The notes: a model not told the origin generated them from the sequence alone. A stretch of 64,000 nucleotides of DNA from Lichenostomus cassidix (GCA_008360975.2 CM039184.1:37373797-37437796), one strand, 5' to 3'. Positions 1 to 13,689 are shown, counted from the stretch's first letter. Numbers and translations: made by a program.

Positions 1-602
1 AAAAGCAAAAATAGAGCAGCAGAAATCTCCTGACTTCCTTGAAGATATATGATGTATGAAAAGGAAAAGCAAGTAATAAAAATTGCAGTTTTCTGCTTTC
101 TACTTTTTTTTTTTTCTCTCATTTCCCAGGTTGTGGGAACCTTTCCCAAAACATTTAGTGCTAATGATTTCTCAGACAATATTTTATAGCTTAACTTTTT
201 TTGTTTTCCTTCTTTTAATTTTTTAATTCATTTTTCTTAAATCAAAATAAGTTTATATGAGTGGGAAAGTAAATAATGTACAGAAAAACACATATCCAGT
301 CTTAACATAAATTTTCCCTACTTTGGTTGTTTATAGCTGGCTTTACACAGGATAAAAAAACATAACGAAATTGAAAATATATGCAACCCCAAACCTATTT
401 ATTTCAGTAATGAAAATTATATCTTTTTCTTTTCTTTTAAGAGTTTATTCACTTTATCATATTTCCTGGTTGAGGTTTCTGTTTGGTTGTTGTTTTCTGG
501 TACTAAAATTATATTAAGATGAACTTTTTTATCATTCTTATTCAAAAGTAAGTAGTTTCTTTATAAAATAATTAAAAAGAAGTAGATTTAATATTTATTT
601 AT
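1..602. other. AT-rich intergenic or intronic DNA, no feature seen
   Basis: This stretch is AT-rich with short T and A runs. I see no open frame of useful length, no repeat family I recognise and no RNA gene. Confidence 0.6.
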
Positions 603-1440
603 TGTATTTCTCAAACACCAGTAACAGGATAGCTGTGGAGCCCATGAAGGATTGTTGGTATCAACAGACAAGAATTGCTGGTAATAACATGCCATGAGAA
701 AGAATAAGATGTGTCTGGAGAAGGGGACCATGTGGATGTAGGGCAGCACTTTTCCAGGACAAACATCCTTGGTCTAGTTCCTAAAGATGAGCACAACACA
801 GTCCAGCACAAGTATGGGAATGAGGCTGAGAAGTGGGCATTGACTGTAAGGAAGGATCAAGACCACCTAAGACCCCTGGAACCTTTAGCACTTTTCCAGA
901 AATGTCTGAAAGAACAGACTCTGCATGATGACTAACTAGCATAGAAAGCAAATAAAACCTATCTTAAAAAAGTTACCCCCACCAAGCCCAGGTGCACAGC
1001 CCAGGACCCTGGACATGCCATCAGCAGGAACCAGTGCTGAAACTAGGTCTAGTGATCCTTTTCCTTTTCCTTTTCCTTTGCTTTTTTTTCATTTTCCCTT
1101 TCTCTCTTTGTCTCCTTCTCTCTCTCTTTCTCTCTCTTTCTCTCTTTTTTCTCTCTCTTTCTCTTTCTCTTTCTCTTTCTCTTTCTCTTTCTCTTTCTCT
1201 TTCTCTTTCTCTTTCTCTTTCTCTCTTTCCTTCTCTCTTCCCTTTCATCCTAAGCTTTCATTCAAAAACCACTGCCATGTGCAGTGAGGACTGATATACC
1301 AATTTCCATGCCAAGTGGGTCATTTCCTAATAAAACCCTGGGAGAATTTGTGGGTCCTCTGACTTCCATCATTCCTTTTGACTACAAGTGCCTACAAATC
1401 TTGAGTACTCCTTTCCTCTTGAGGCTGGGACATCACAACA
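603..1440 (+). mobile_element. Solo LTR of an avian endogenous retrovirus (family not assigned), with internal polypyrimidine tract
   Basis: The segment is GC-richer and more complex than its surroundings and resembles a passerine LTR I recall. A polyadenylation signal AATAAA lies at 1329-1334, followed by a GT-rich stretch (tttgtgggtcctctg), as expected for an R-U5 boundary. A second AATAAA lies near 952. Between them is a long pyrimidine tract (about 1056-1246). The 74-codon frame at 711-935 lies inside the element and has no recognisable protein family. Ends are approximate: the start is taken at a TG at 603 and the end at a CA at 1440. I found no matching target-site duplication. No internal gag, pol or env sequence follows, so a solo LTR is the simplest reading. 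The orientation follows from the polyadenylation signal. Confidence 0.6.
1056..1246 (+). repeat. Polypyrimidine microsatellite, (CTTTTC)n then (CTTTCT)n
   Basis: This is an almost uninterrupted C/T tract. It is purely pyrimidine from 1111 to 1246, with a 6-bp period in its core (about 1150-1221). It lies inside the LTR at 603-1440. The 60-100-codon frames on both strands here are artefacts of the repeat (Ser/Leu/Phe or Arg/Glu/Lys runs). Confidence 0.95.
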
Positions 1441-3621
1441 TGTTAATTGTACATTAGTCTAGAAAGTTACAAAGAGTTTATAAATTATGATAAATAAAAA
1501 TATATATTCCTATCTCAAGAAATAATCTTTGAAAATTTCTTCTTATAACACAACATACAATATTATGAAAGGCTATCAAAAGCTACCTAGCTATCCATTG
1601 ATTCTTCTGTGGTATGGCATTTCATAGAAAATTGAGGTGTTGCTTTTTTAAGGCAATATGAATCTTTTTTTTTTATTGTAATTCAGTCACGTATTACCTA
1701 GATCTAAACCCAAACACTGCTCCACAGCAGATGCTTTGTGTACACTTGGAAATGCAGAGGCAAACTGAGACATCACTAATAGTTCTAATTACCGCTATGC
1801 TCTTTGCTATTGGGTTTAAGTCTTGAAGTGTGCCTTTAATAGCTAGACAGCCAGACAGGCAGAGATAAGCACTTTCATTAACATCTAGAAATCCAAACAA
1901 ATTTAAAAATACTCCAATACTTTTTGAAATTGTTGTACCTAATAGTGCTCTATGGTTTAGAGTTTGTGTGGGTGATTTCAGGTGCTTTTTCCTTGGGGAT
2001 TCCAGCTTTACATAATTTACCTGGCAAGAAAAAGAAGAAACATTTAAAATATGAAGTTTTTTACAGCTGATTAATATTTCAGGGCCATGCTGTGTCTAGA
2101 GTAAACTGATCTGAAGTCTTGTCTTGGAATAACTGTAGTGGCAGATTTCTGGAGTGGCAATGGATCCTGTCTTATGTTGACCTTCTTCAGTTTGGAGAAA
2201 GCCTCAAATTCTTAGAGTCTCCACAGCATGGGTGATGTTAATTTCTGTGCTTGTGACAGAAACCATACAATTCTAAAGTACAACATTTTAACTCTTCTTG
2301 TAAGACCCTCTTCACACAGGAGATCCCCCACTTCCTGAATCATGATTTCATCTTTTACATTTGGGTATTCCTTTAAAACTCTCCAGATGAAAGAAGGCTG
2401 TATTTACTAACTTCATCTTAATGATCAAAATGGCAATTTTGGGCCAAAAGCATTGTGTACAAAATTAAGGACTAAATACAATAAGCAGAGTAAGTACTTT
2501 TTATTGGTGGTTACAACTAAGAGAAAAAAAAGTAGTAGGACTTATGTAAACATTTATGAAAACAAAACTCTGCAATTACATCAGTTTCAGAATTTTTCAC
2601 TTTCATTTATTTATCTATGGGATAATACTATGCCTAGGACCTATCTTTCTTTATCATTGAGAAAGAAATATTTTTTCTAATTCAATGCAGAATGAAAAAC
2701 TTTCTGCTTCTCAGATTTGTCTTTCCCCAATTCTGTATTTCCCAGGCACAGTGATATTTGATCACCTAGCAAGAATTTTTTTTCTCATAAATGTTGTGTC
2801 TAAGTGACAGCTTGTCAAATTTTCTGAAAAGGGTCAGACCATAGAGTTGATGATAAGGTTCATGAAAATGTATCAAAATAAGTTTAGTAGAAGCTTTTTG
2901 TAGATAATCTTATCTAAGGTTACTTTACTGCTTCTGGAGAGCATCTTTAGCATGCCCTGAACTCTGTGTTAATGCCTTTAGGCATTGCTTGTTCACTTCA
3001 TCTATTGTCCTGCAGGGAAGCTCAAGCAAAGCTAGGAAGGAAGCCACTCCATTCTGCAGATGTGAGCTGTTTTCAGATATAATTATTGAAGAGTACAAGT
3101 TGAAAATGAAATTCTTAAACTATGCCTAAATACTGCTTATTTAGATATAAATAACAAAATCATTTGCAAAGAAACCTCAGCATAACCCTGCTACTGATTA
3201 GCACACTGCTATTAAGAAGAAGCTACACTGTCATCATAGAATTACAAGAAATATATGTGTGGTTTTTACAAATTCTTTTAAGTGCTCTTGAATATTGCTG
3301 AAGTCAAAGGGAATTAGGTATGTAGTCCAATATCCACAGAAAGGAGGTAAGTATGTCAAGAGTACTAAAATAGAAAAACTTTATGGTCTAAAAGTCCACA
3401 AGTTCTGTAGTTTCAAGTTTTATCCATTAGCACTTTCTTAAGGACGGCATAAAATGACCTTTTCCTTTTCTGAATAGCACAATTTTTGGAAAACTGTGAT
3501 TTCCAAAGTAGTCTTCGTTCCTTCATTCTGAAAGACTGAGTAGTTAATCTGGTCTGAGAACAGCTACAACATCGCAGATTCACTGAGCTCTGGATAAAAT
3601 GTGCAGCTAAAGATATTTGTG
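1441..3621. other. AT-rich DNA without recognised features
   Basis: There are only short chance frames here. The 115-codon minus-strand frame at 3413-3760 overlaps the start of the ERVL-type LTR and shows no domain. I recognise no repeat family. Confidence 0.55.
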
Positions 3622-4620
3622 TGTAGTGGGCTGACACTGGCCGACCCACCAAACCTATCACTCTCCTCCACATCTGGACAGGGAGAGAAAATATAACAAA
3701 GGGTTTATAGGTTAAGATAAGGACTGGAAGAGATCCCTCCTCAAATACCCTCACAGACAAAACAGTCTTGAATTGTGGTATTAACTGAATTCACTAACAA
3801 CAAAATAAGAGCAGGATAACGTGAAATAAGACCTTAAAAACACCTTCACCCTGCTGCTCCCTCCTTCCCAGCTCTACCTCCTACTTACTGGCAGTGCAGG
3901 GATACAGTGAATGTGGGTTACAGACAGTTCATCACCCGAGGCTTCTCCTGCTACTTAGGAAAAGGAGTCCATGCCCTGTTCCAGCATTGGGTCCCTCCCA
4001 TGTGAGACAGCTCTTCATGTGTTTCTACAACCTGATTCTATCCCACGGGCAACAGTTGTCTACTGTCCTTTAAACACAGGCTACTCTAGCCTCAGTCTCC
4101 CACGGGGTCACAAGTCCTACCAGGACTTGGGCTCCTCTCTCCATGGGCTTCCCATAGGGTCACAGCCTTCTCTCAGGCATCCACCTGTTCTGGCCACAGG
4201 CTGCAGGTGAATCTCTGCATCCCCATGGATCTCCACGGGCTGCAGGATCACAGCTGCTTCACCACAGTCTGCACCATGGGCTGCAAGAGAATCTTAACTC
4301 CAGCACCTGAAGTACCTCCTGCTCCTCCTTTGTCCCTGACCTTTGTGTCCGTGGAGCTGTTCCTCCCTCGTGTTCTCACTCCACTCTTCACTGGCTGCAA
4401 TTACATCAGTGCATAACTATTTTTTTAATCTTCTTAAATACATTATCACAGAGGCATTACCACCATTTCTGATGGGCCCAGCCTTGGCCAGTGGCACATC
4501 CATCTTGGAGCCAGCTGTTGTTGGCTCTGCTGGACATGAAGGAAGCTCCTGGCAGCCTCTCACGGAAGCCACCCCTGTAGCCCCACTGCAACCAAAACGT
4601 AGCCATGCAAACCCAATGCA
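3622..4620 (+). mobile_element. ERVL-type solo LTR, about 1 kb (copy A)
   Basis: The element starts TGTAGTGGGCTGAC and ends ACCCAATGCA, giving 999 bp with TG...CA termini. It aligns along its whole length with the inverted copy at 42641-44092. Shared blocks include a start followed by gacagggagagaaaatata, repeated 'cacgggctgcag'-like units, and an ending with ctgatgggc and cccaat. Both copies match my memory of the abundant ~1-kb class III (ERVL) LTRs of birds (TguLTRL/GGERVL group). The exact subfamily is not assigned. No internal retroviral region follows. Target-site duplication is not visible here (flanks ttgtg and ctgca), so this copy is old or its ends are slightly misplaced. The short frames inside (79, 69 and 95 codons) are not genes. 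Confidence 0.8.
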
Positions 4621-4935
4621 CTGCATTTAAAAAAAAAAAACAAAAAAACAAAAAAAAAAAAAACAACCTAGGAGGAACTGGAGAATTTGACCTGGTAGAA
4701 GAAAACTGAAATTCATTCTTTTCCTGAACTGTATAGACCAACAGCTGCCATCTCCCCAGCTGGAATGCCTTCAGCTGCTTAGCAACACGGACCCTAGGTA
4801 ACCTGCCTTAGTCTGGCAGGGGGGCTCTTGGCTTCATTGTAAGAGTCTTAGATTTTTATCCTTTGAACAAGTGTATTTCAGTCTTTTATTGAATGTTTAT
4901 TTGATGAAAAACTGCACAACTAGCTTGGGGGAGAA
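4621..4935. repeat. A-rich low-complexity run, then unassigned sequence
   Basis: A-rich sequence with scattered C occupies 4627-4662, directly after the LTR end. The following 270 bp are of mixed composition and match no family I know. The 94-codon minus-strand frame here is produced by the A-run (Phe-rich) and is not a gene. Confidence 0.6.
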
Positions 4936-4995
4936 ATTCAGATCCGAGTCTATCCTTCCCTCAGGTAAATGCTCTACTCGCTGAGCTAGAAAGTT
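4936..4995 (-). repeat. Degenerate tRNA-like sequence (old SINE head or tRNA pseudogene)
   Basis: Read on the minus strand, the segment has a near-canonical A box (tagctcagcgag, 4977-4988 on +) followed by gtagagca, typical of a tRNA D arm. About 27 bp further on is a weak B box (gactcggatct, matching about 7 of 11 bases of GGTTCGAATCC). I could not fold a full cloverleaf: the acceptor stem is not complementary, so this is not a functional tRNA gene. It could be the head of an old tRNA-derived SINE or an isolated tRNA pseudogene. I see no family-specific core or tail downstream on that strand. Confidence 0.45.
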
Positions 4996-6948
4996 ATGGT
5001 CTGATGAGCCTTAAATGATTTCTGCACAGTGGCACAGCTTTCAGAGGAAAATTACCTGAAGTCTAATCCTTTGTTGTTCTAGGAAATGACAGACTTTTTT
5101 TAACATCCTAACACAAAGAGGAGCACCGAAGTGCATGTGAGAATGGCCTAACATCAGGTCATTCTGCAAAAGTATAAATTGCACTGGCACTCCTCAAAAT
5201 TTGTTAAAGAAAACAGAAGCTTTCTGCTTTCCTGTGGAAGAAATAGATATACATCAAGCCTCATGAAGCTGCATGAATGCTGAACTCCTTCAAGGTCTTG
5301 AAAGGTAATAAAGTCAGTCACAGGGAAGTGAAACTGAAAGTCTCCTCTACCTACCAGCTGTTCATGTTTCCAGATAGGATAGTTTAGGCATTTAATGCAA
5401 TGGCTCTGAATATGAATTGCATTGCGAGCACTCACAGCTCTCTGCATGACTGGTTCAGTATATTTGTAAAACTAACCTGGGTGTAGAAATTCCTTTTTGG
5501 CAAATGGGTAACTGAGAGTCAGCTGATGCCATGCTGAACTTCAAACAATCACATATTGTAATTTAAAATTCTTGCTAGATGCTAACATTAGACTATTTCT
5601 TTCTTTGCAAAATCAGGTTCTTCACTTCCTTGGAAGTATTTCCACTTCTTTTCTTCTTCTTCTTTTCTTCAGTGAGACACTGTATTTATTTAGAATAAAA
5701 ACATTTTAAAGTTAACTCTATTAAACCATATTTTAGTAGACATCTCATCTATTTTTAATAAGTAAATGAATTTAACAGTAAAGTTTCACTTTCGTCTGAC
5801 TATCAGGATGACATTTGAAGCAGGAGGAGATCAAATCTCTGATTTAGCAATGATTTAAATGTTGTACTTTCAAATCACAAGGTGATTTTGTCACTTTTCC
5901 AAAGGCTACTGAGTATTTTAAGTTTTTTAAGGTAACTGAGTATTCCAAAAGCAACAGAATGTAAGTTAAAAATGTGCTTTTGGGAGAAGAAAATAAACAT
6001 AATGAATTACTGTATTGTTTGTCCTTCCATGTTTCCAGAATTTATTTCAAGTAGGGAATAAATTTTTAGGGGGAGAAAATCCTGCACGTTATTTCCATAC
6101 TACTATGTACTTGTGAAACACACATTTTGTCTTTTTGTAAGAAATAACATACATAAGTGTTCCTGAATATATGCTTATTCGTACAAGGACACACAAATAT
6201 ACATTAAAAAAAAGGTATTTATAGAATAAAGATTAAAAGAGGGGAAAAATGCATTAGAAATAAACTAATGTTGCCTAATTTAGATCTTACTCCTATAATT
6301 ACAGAAACTGGATTATTTTTAAAAGCGTAAACAACAACAACTTCTTTTTGTAGATTCCTTTAGTATTCAAGCACTTCACATTTCATTTTCTGTTAAGATG
6401 ATTTCCTGGCTAAAGCTGATGAAAAGGTACTTTCTCACATACCTTATCTTAGGGGTATGGCCTCACATTTACCCATATCTGTTGGGTTACATGAGAGTTA
6501 CCATGTTGCCTTTTACATCACTTCATATATACTCATAGTGCTTGGAAAATGCTCCAACATTCAACTTTAAGAATGTCACACCAAAGCAATGTAGTTCTCT
6601 TTTAATTACTTATCCTGAAAACTATTTTCATATAATTGCCAATAAGGAAAAAGCAGTAAAAATTAGTTTGCCAGACCAATGCCACTAGAAAAAAAAACAA
6701 AAAACAACAACAACAAAAAACCCTACCCCTAAATATCCTTGATCTGTTTACATTTAAAAATCCTAAAGATTTTCCTTCTTTCTTTTTTTTGTACCTTGCT
6801 GACAAACTGTACAAGCTTGAAAAAAACAGAAGATAAAGTTTAAATTTGGTGTATGTTCAAAATATGCTCTATGTCAAGTTCCATTTAAGCAAGATAATTT
6901 TAGTCTGAAAATCATAGTAGGGAAGTCACAGCCAGTTTTGAAAATTTT
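4996..6948. other. AT-rich DNA without recognised features
   Basis: Only chance frames are present. The 97-codon minus frame at 5154-5447 has no recognisable domain, signal peptide or codon pattern. A short TTC-rich patch occurs at 5648-5672. Confidence 0.5.
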
Positions 6949-7014
6949 CATATATATATGTTGTTTTCATACATATATATATGTGTGTGTGTGTATATAT
7001 ATATATACACACAC
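6949..7014. repeat. Compound (TA)n/(TG)n/(CA)n microsatellite
   Basis: Runs of TA, then TG from about 6981, then TA and CA again follow one another. The tract is partly self-complementary (tgtgtgtg...tata...cacaca), so it can form a cruciform or hairpin. It also produces a spurious 61-codon frame. Confidence 0.9.
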
Positions 7015-10000
7015 AGTTGTGTAACAGTTTCTAGTCGTTTATTCAAGTACAAACATCTCCTTCCAGAATCATTAGTCTTAACTCATCCAAAAAACAGTTT
7101 TGACCTTTTCTTCTTGGTCAAGATATTATTGCAATTAGTATAGTGTCTTTCCAGGCATGTGAAGATATTTCTTGAGAATTATTCAAATATTAAGTTGTTA
7201 ATCTACCCAAACTATATTATAATTACATAACTATTAAGGCAACAGCTAGAAAACTTCCCCTATAATAGGTTTTAATTTTAGATACACATAAATGGCAACC
7301 ATACTTCAAGCAAACATGGGAAATGTACCTGCTGCTCAGTACTGATTTGCAAATAAGACAAGACAAAACATCCTAAACTTTCACATAGATACTAGTCTTC
7401 GTGGCAAAAAAAAAGAGTCAAAGCCATAAAAACCTGTCTCCATACCGAACATTTTAAAGAAAAAATAGAGGATTTTAACTGAAGAAAACAGCTGACACAT
7501 AAATACAGCCTAGAATATTCCATGTATTTCAGAAGTTGATTTGAAAACATTTTGAAAGACAGAACGGGAAAATGTGTTTACACTTGTATCCTTCCAAGGA
7601 GATCCTTTTTTTTTAAAGCCTGGATTTGGTAAATTTTTTTACTTTCTGAATTTCAGAAAACTCCTCAGAATTCTTAGGTCTTTCTTAGACATTTTTCTTT
7701 CTGTCATAACTGAGGCCCATATCTCTGCTGCATTCTTTTCTCCGTAAGGATGTTGTATGAACTTTGAGATTCCAGTTCTGTGCTGTGCCATACTCATACC
7801 TATCCATATTTTGAACTTTTTCTTTCCAAGCATATATAACTGCACACATATGAAAATTCTCACTCTTTCCAGTTGACCCAACGACTCTTCTCACTTTTCT
7901 TATTATTCTCTCATAAGAAAATAAAAATCTAACTAGTAGTGAAATTCACAACACAGGCATACATGAAATTGCTGTATCCCACTGCTAATCTATTTTAAGA
8001 CCTATGTATTCTGAGACTAAAGGGAATACAGTACTGTATTGCAGAAATGGAAGGTAAAAAATGTTTTTCTACACTGAAATAATATTTCCCCCGCCCCTTG
8101 TGGCTCAGCGTATGACATCATACGTTGTTTAGAAGATATATATTGGGAAGTGTGAGTTTTATTTTAATTTTTTAAAAGCTTTTGGCCTAACAATTCTCAG
8201 AATGTTTAAGCAACTGATATAGAGAAAGAAACAGTGAATGCTAAGGCACAGAGGAGGTGATTCAAAAAGCTTTTGGAACCAGGTGGTCTTTGCATTGCCA
8301 AAGTAATGCATGTTGGTTGCAAGAATCCCCATGAAAATATCTGTTCTGCAAGAACTATAGCTCTATAACCATTCTGTATTGCACAAGGAGACAATATGTG
8401 TTGTTCTTAGAAATGCCTATTCATCTTTATGTTTGCTTCTCACACAAGTCTTGGCTACATTTTCTATACTCAAAATCGAAAAAAAAGGTATTTTTCTATT
8501 CTGTGGTAAATGTTAAATCTGTACTGTCACCTACTGTGTACAATCACTAGCAATTTCATGTGTTGTTATTATTTGTAACAGTGTGGTAGCATAGAACTAC
8601 CCAAAGTTTTTCAGCCAGTGGAACATACTTAGCACAAAATACAAAACTTACTGTGAAGAATTCATCTGTGTGTTTAGAATTCCACACTTTGGACTCTACA
8701 GCTTCCTAATGCCCTAATGGTCATTTTTAGAGTTACTTCTCCAACAAACCTGCCACTGAAGAAAGTTACCAGTTCTTGCTAAACTCCTTACAGCGTTTTT
8801 TGAGTCGGTGTAAAACCAGCGGAGTTTGTTAGTTCTAGGCAATATAAAACTAGGTTTTGAAGATATTTTGTGTATATATAGCTGCACTGTCATGGCAGCT
8901 ATCACTCGGCTCATATACAAAGGTGAAATTTCTAACCTCATTTCTAACCTGTTCCAGCAGCATCCATTCCTGAATAACGTGTAACAGGAAATCCCAAACT
9001 GTGCTACTATTCAAATGTAAAGATAATGTAGGAACCTCTGTCTGAGAGAACTATTTTAATGATTACCTGCACATAATTTCAGAGCACTTTTAGTTACAAT
9101 TACATTTGTGAAGTCAGGAAGCACAAGGATGTGTACTTGTATGGATGAATTCTGAAACACATTGACAGACTGTCTTCTGCTGCTCTGACAGATGTCATGT
9201 AAGCTAAGAAAGAAGCTATTTTGTAATGTCTCACAGAGAGCCCAGCCAAGGTATTGTATTCATTAATGAATACTGATCTAGTAAATGAAAATCCAAACAA
9301 TACACAGTTCTGTCTTGTTAGATGCAATGTATCATGCCTCCTCATGATTTTTTAAATGTTAGATTGTTTCCTGTCTTAGATATATGTCTCTCTGGATCTT
9401 CAAAGCAACCAAAGTATCAACACCTGTGTGTGTCTCGGGTTTAGAAGCTTTTACCTAAAGTCTTTGCTTGGAGTCATAATTTAGAAAAAAAAATAAATTT
9501 TCCTTGTCTTCTTCTTCCTTAGTCTTGGATGATCTGGTCTGAAATAGTTTTTCTTTTTAAACAGCTACTGAATTATCAGATTAGGTTTTTATGAAACACA
9601 CGAAGGTAGGTAAATTTTGTACTTATCCAAGAGGAGTTTTCAATACCAGAGGTTGTGAATTATTATACAGATAATTACAAAAAATATGTCTTTTTATATT
9701 TAAAGAAGAATGAAAGAAACAAAACACATAAAGGGATATGTGGTAAAATTAGAGAGTTCTGAAATTTCAAAAACAAAACATAAGTTTGCACAAAATGTTG
9801 TCATGGTTGTTATCTCCTCTCCATGCTTCACAGTACTAGGATTTTCAGGCCACACTGACTGAACTAGTCGATCATTGATAAAAGAAAATGACTACACTAA
9901 CTCTTGTTCTGTAGTAGATGTCCACATGGAATTGTATATCTACATCAAAAATTCTTTAAAGGAGAATAAATATATTTTATTCCCTAATGTACTCTCCTTT

Positions 10001-13000
10001 ACTCAAAAATTTCACTCTTTAGGAACATATACAAAGGCAGGTGTTCAAAAGATATAAAAATCAAAATTACTGGGTCTAGGAACATGAATCAATACAAAAA
10101 AATGTGAAAAGAGTAAGTATATAATACCTCGGTACTTAAGATGCAATGAGCTCAGCTATGATGGATAGACTTTTTTTGAAAGGCTTTTCCATCTGAAAAA
10201 AAGCAACTCCTTCTTAACAGAAGTGTGCCAGATGTTTTGGCAGAACCTCCATTTGTCAATCTGATAGAAAACTCTGTAATTTACTGCCTGTGATGCTAAT
10301 GATAGTGCTTAGATCTATGGAAAAGGTCTGAATCATTTTTTTACAGAAGCTTGGTGGGCACTGAATTACAACAGAAAGAGGAAGAAATTTGAGATTGATG
10401 GCGTGTATCATTCTGTTCTTTCAAGAAATATATGACCACTGTGGTTCCAATGCACTAGACTCAATGAACCAATTTATGAATTAACAAGTGGCAGTGTGAA
10501 GTAGCAGTTGCTAAAAACAGCATGTGTTAATCAATGATTTAAGAAAACATTTGTGCATGTGTGAGAGTTTCATTTATAAGGAGCAAATAATTGAGTCTGA
10601 GTTTTTTGAAAGAAGAAACCAATATCTGTATTTAGATCTGAGTATTCTTTTTCTCCAAGATCCAGGAACAAAAAGCAAAATGAATAGAGGTAAAATCTGC
10701 CAATCAAATTATATTGAAATGCCAAATTAAGTACAGTCTTGTCCTAGTAACCTCACAATGTGACATGATAAAGCTACTTACCTATTACAGTTATGAAAGC
10801 TACAACCCCCATTCTCCTTGCTTGCATCATTCTAACCTCAGGGCTAAATGGTAACAGACAAGAGAGAAGGTTTAGACAGGTTCCATCCCCATTTGCAAAA
10901 GCTCCTGACCACTGTCACTTGGGATTTGGTTAGTGCCATGTCTGTTTTACAGCTGTACAACAGGAGCTGTAAGACTATCTGAGGGGGGAAGAGTAATTAT
11001 GGATTATTCTGGTGAGTGATTCTGAGACCGTGAGACTTACACATATGAACATATACTTTGTGCTACCCTCTGAAAAAATGAAGGAATCTGTCATGCCATA
11101 TATTACAAATAATGAAATAGAACCAAATGTAAACCATGCTTTAAAATATTTTACTTCTTTACAAAGTTGGCATATCATTGCAAAAACATCCCAAATATTT
11201 TCTCCTACATGTCAGTATTAAAGCAAGCTGCTTTTTTCACAAAAGCTTAGTTAGACATTTAAGATAGCCATACAATGAAAAATAAAAATTAAAACCCCAT
11301 GTCATCTTTTTCTACGTATAGGACTTCTGCTGAAGTGAATAAGCACTGTATTATATAACTGATTAGGTAATTAAGATCGTGCCTTTTTTTTTTCCCTCTG
11401 CCTGCTGGTTAATTCTAAGATTAACGTTCAGTTTAATGTTGAGCTTCACACAATGTTTCAGTATCATGCTGTAGATAAATTGTTAGAGTCCTGAGCATTA
11501 AATCAATAGGTCTTCTGTCTTGTTCAAATAACCAGGTTTCCCTCAGGCAAACCCCATGCTGACACCCTAGTGTGAAACTCATTATGTTTCTTGTGGACTA
11601 AAATATGACACATTATCTAATTAATAATTAATAACATGCTATAAATGCAAAGTTTACTTAGCAAAGGAAGATTTTGATTTTTCACTGCCTTAAAATTCAT
11701 TTTAGGGCAAATATTAATGGGGGACAATATAAGCAGTTTCTATTAAAAAATAAAATAAAAATAAATTTAGAAAAATCAGGCTGGATAATGGAAAATTACT
11801 TTCAAGAAGTATATACGTAAAAAGTTATATGTCAAGATAATTGTACATGCAGAATACTTCTGTAAGAAATTGAAGGAATTATATAGTAAGAGGCAAGCTC
11901 TCATGCTAAACACCAAATCTGGTAGAGACTGTCATGAGAAAGGCTTACTACAAACAACTTTTGAAGAAGCAGGCCTTAGCAGAGTAAATGAAAGCCCAAA
12001 TTTTGACTTTGAGTACTGTTTGCTCTGAACTCTACTGATACTGCACTATCATCTCTCAAATTTTGTCTTAAATACATTTATTTCTAGAAAGTCTGTGGTC
12101 AGTAAGATAAATTATGATGGAGAAAAATGGGCACAGAAGAGAAACTACCGGTGAAGAAATAGGAAAATTGTTTAAGGAGAGAAAAGCTGCTGAAAGGTCA
12201 TTGTCAATCAGAAAAAAGACACTGAAAAGTAAAGATTCTTGACCATGGAGCCATGCATAAAAGTTGATTTGGTGTGAAAATGATCTTCTTCAAAAGATCT
12301 AGAGACTGGTCATAATAAAAATCTGTTTTAAGTTTTCTGTTCTATTTGTGACCTATTTAAGAAGCAAATTGCAGAAAGGAGAAAATTATCCATAAGGAAT
12401 TATTTCTGCCCACAGGAAAGGATACACATTCTTAGCAGGAAAGAAAAATAAAGATAAAAGGAATGAAGCATAGGAAGAGGTTATATCAACAGGAGACAAT
12501 GTCTTATCATTTTACCATTTAAAATCCCCCAAATTTCTCATGCACCTTACGAAAAGATTTTCTGCCTGTGCTCAGTTCTTAAATGTGTCTTATTCAAACA
12601 AAATGCTGTGTTCAGAACACCCAAGGAACTTGAGGAATATGTTATTTCATCAAATTAAAGTATATGAAACGAAAGCAAAATATTGTGTTAGTTTAAGCCA
12701 AAGCTTTTAAGAGGCTGGCTACTCTCAGGGAAAATAGGCTTTAATAGCCACATTTATGAACACTGACTCTTTCAGTGCTTTTTCATGTCTCCATGTATTA
12801 AGCAACTGTAAACCCAGTGTTAGTAGTGCCTCAGCAGCTATGCCCTTTCCAGTCTCTGGCATCCATTCTAAATTGGGAATAACCCATTCTCATACAAGGA
12901 GCCATAGAGAGAATGGATTTAAACTCCACTGTACGATTTTTAGCAGATGCAAGTCTCACAACTCTATGCTTCTGTGCTCCTCTACTGTTAAGTTAAAGAA

Positions 13001-13689
13001 AAACGTAGACAAGTGAAAGTTTTGGGTAATTTCCCAATTAAATGGAATTATTTTACCTGAGATTTAAAAAGGATGTCATTTTGTGCCACAGTGAGTGTGA
13101 TACATGGTCCATGACCCTTTTCAAACCATTTTTTTTCCCTTTTTACATTTCAAACACAAGTGAATGCAGTATACAGAGTTCTGCTATCAGAGGGATGACT
13201 ATAACATTCGGCACATTATATAACACCTAACATCATGAATCCTTGGCTACATTATGGATATAATAATAAAACCCAGTTCTGGCAATTGTATGCATGAACA
13301 ACCCCACTAAAGTCAATGCAGTTATTTAGATTGAATTAATGCATAAATATTTGAAGAATGACTACAAATCTTATTGAACAGAAATCTCACAAAGGTTTGC
13401 TTTTGTGTTGTCTTAATTGACCAATATCAGCTTAAAAGTCAAGCTGGTAATACATACTACCACATTTAAAATCATAAACAAAATAATTTATTATTAAGCC
13501 TCCTGCATTTTTATTTCTCCTCCAAGAAAAAAACAACTCTAAAAGACATGGGGTTCTACCAAAAGCTTTCCACTTTTTACTTAAAATGAAACATGAAATG
13601 TTTAGGCTGACTATGAAGGTCACTTTTGCAAACAGATGCAGATCTTTAAAGATATGCTGAGCTGAAATGCTGCCTTCCACTTCTTGTGA
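7015..13689. other. AT-rich, repeat-poor DNA without genes
   Basis: About 6.7 kb with no recognised mobile element and no coding signature. A short imperfect palindrome at 8109-8124 (cgtatga-ca-tcatacg) contains a TGACATCA core like an AP-1/CRE half-site, but nothing else supports a regulatory call. Frames reach at most 86 codons (12756-13016). Confidence 0.5.

Noticed and set aside
992..1294. 100-codon Ser/Leu/Phe-rich frame resembling a membrane or signal segment
   Set aside because: It is the translation of a polypyrimidine satellite inside an LTR.
3413..3760. 115-codon minus-strand frame
   Set aside because: It overlaps the 5' end of the ERVL-type LTR in antisense and has no recognisable domain.
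8109..8124. Palindrome with a TGACATCA core as a CRE/AP-1 promoter element
   Set aside because: It is an isolated 16-bp motif with no TATA box, CpG cluster or transcript evidence nearby.
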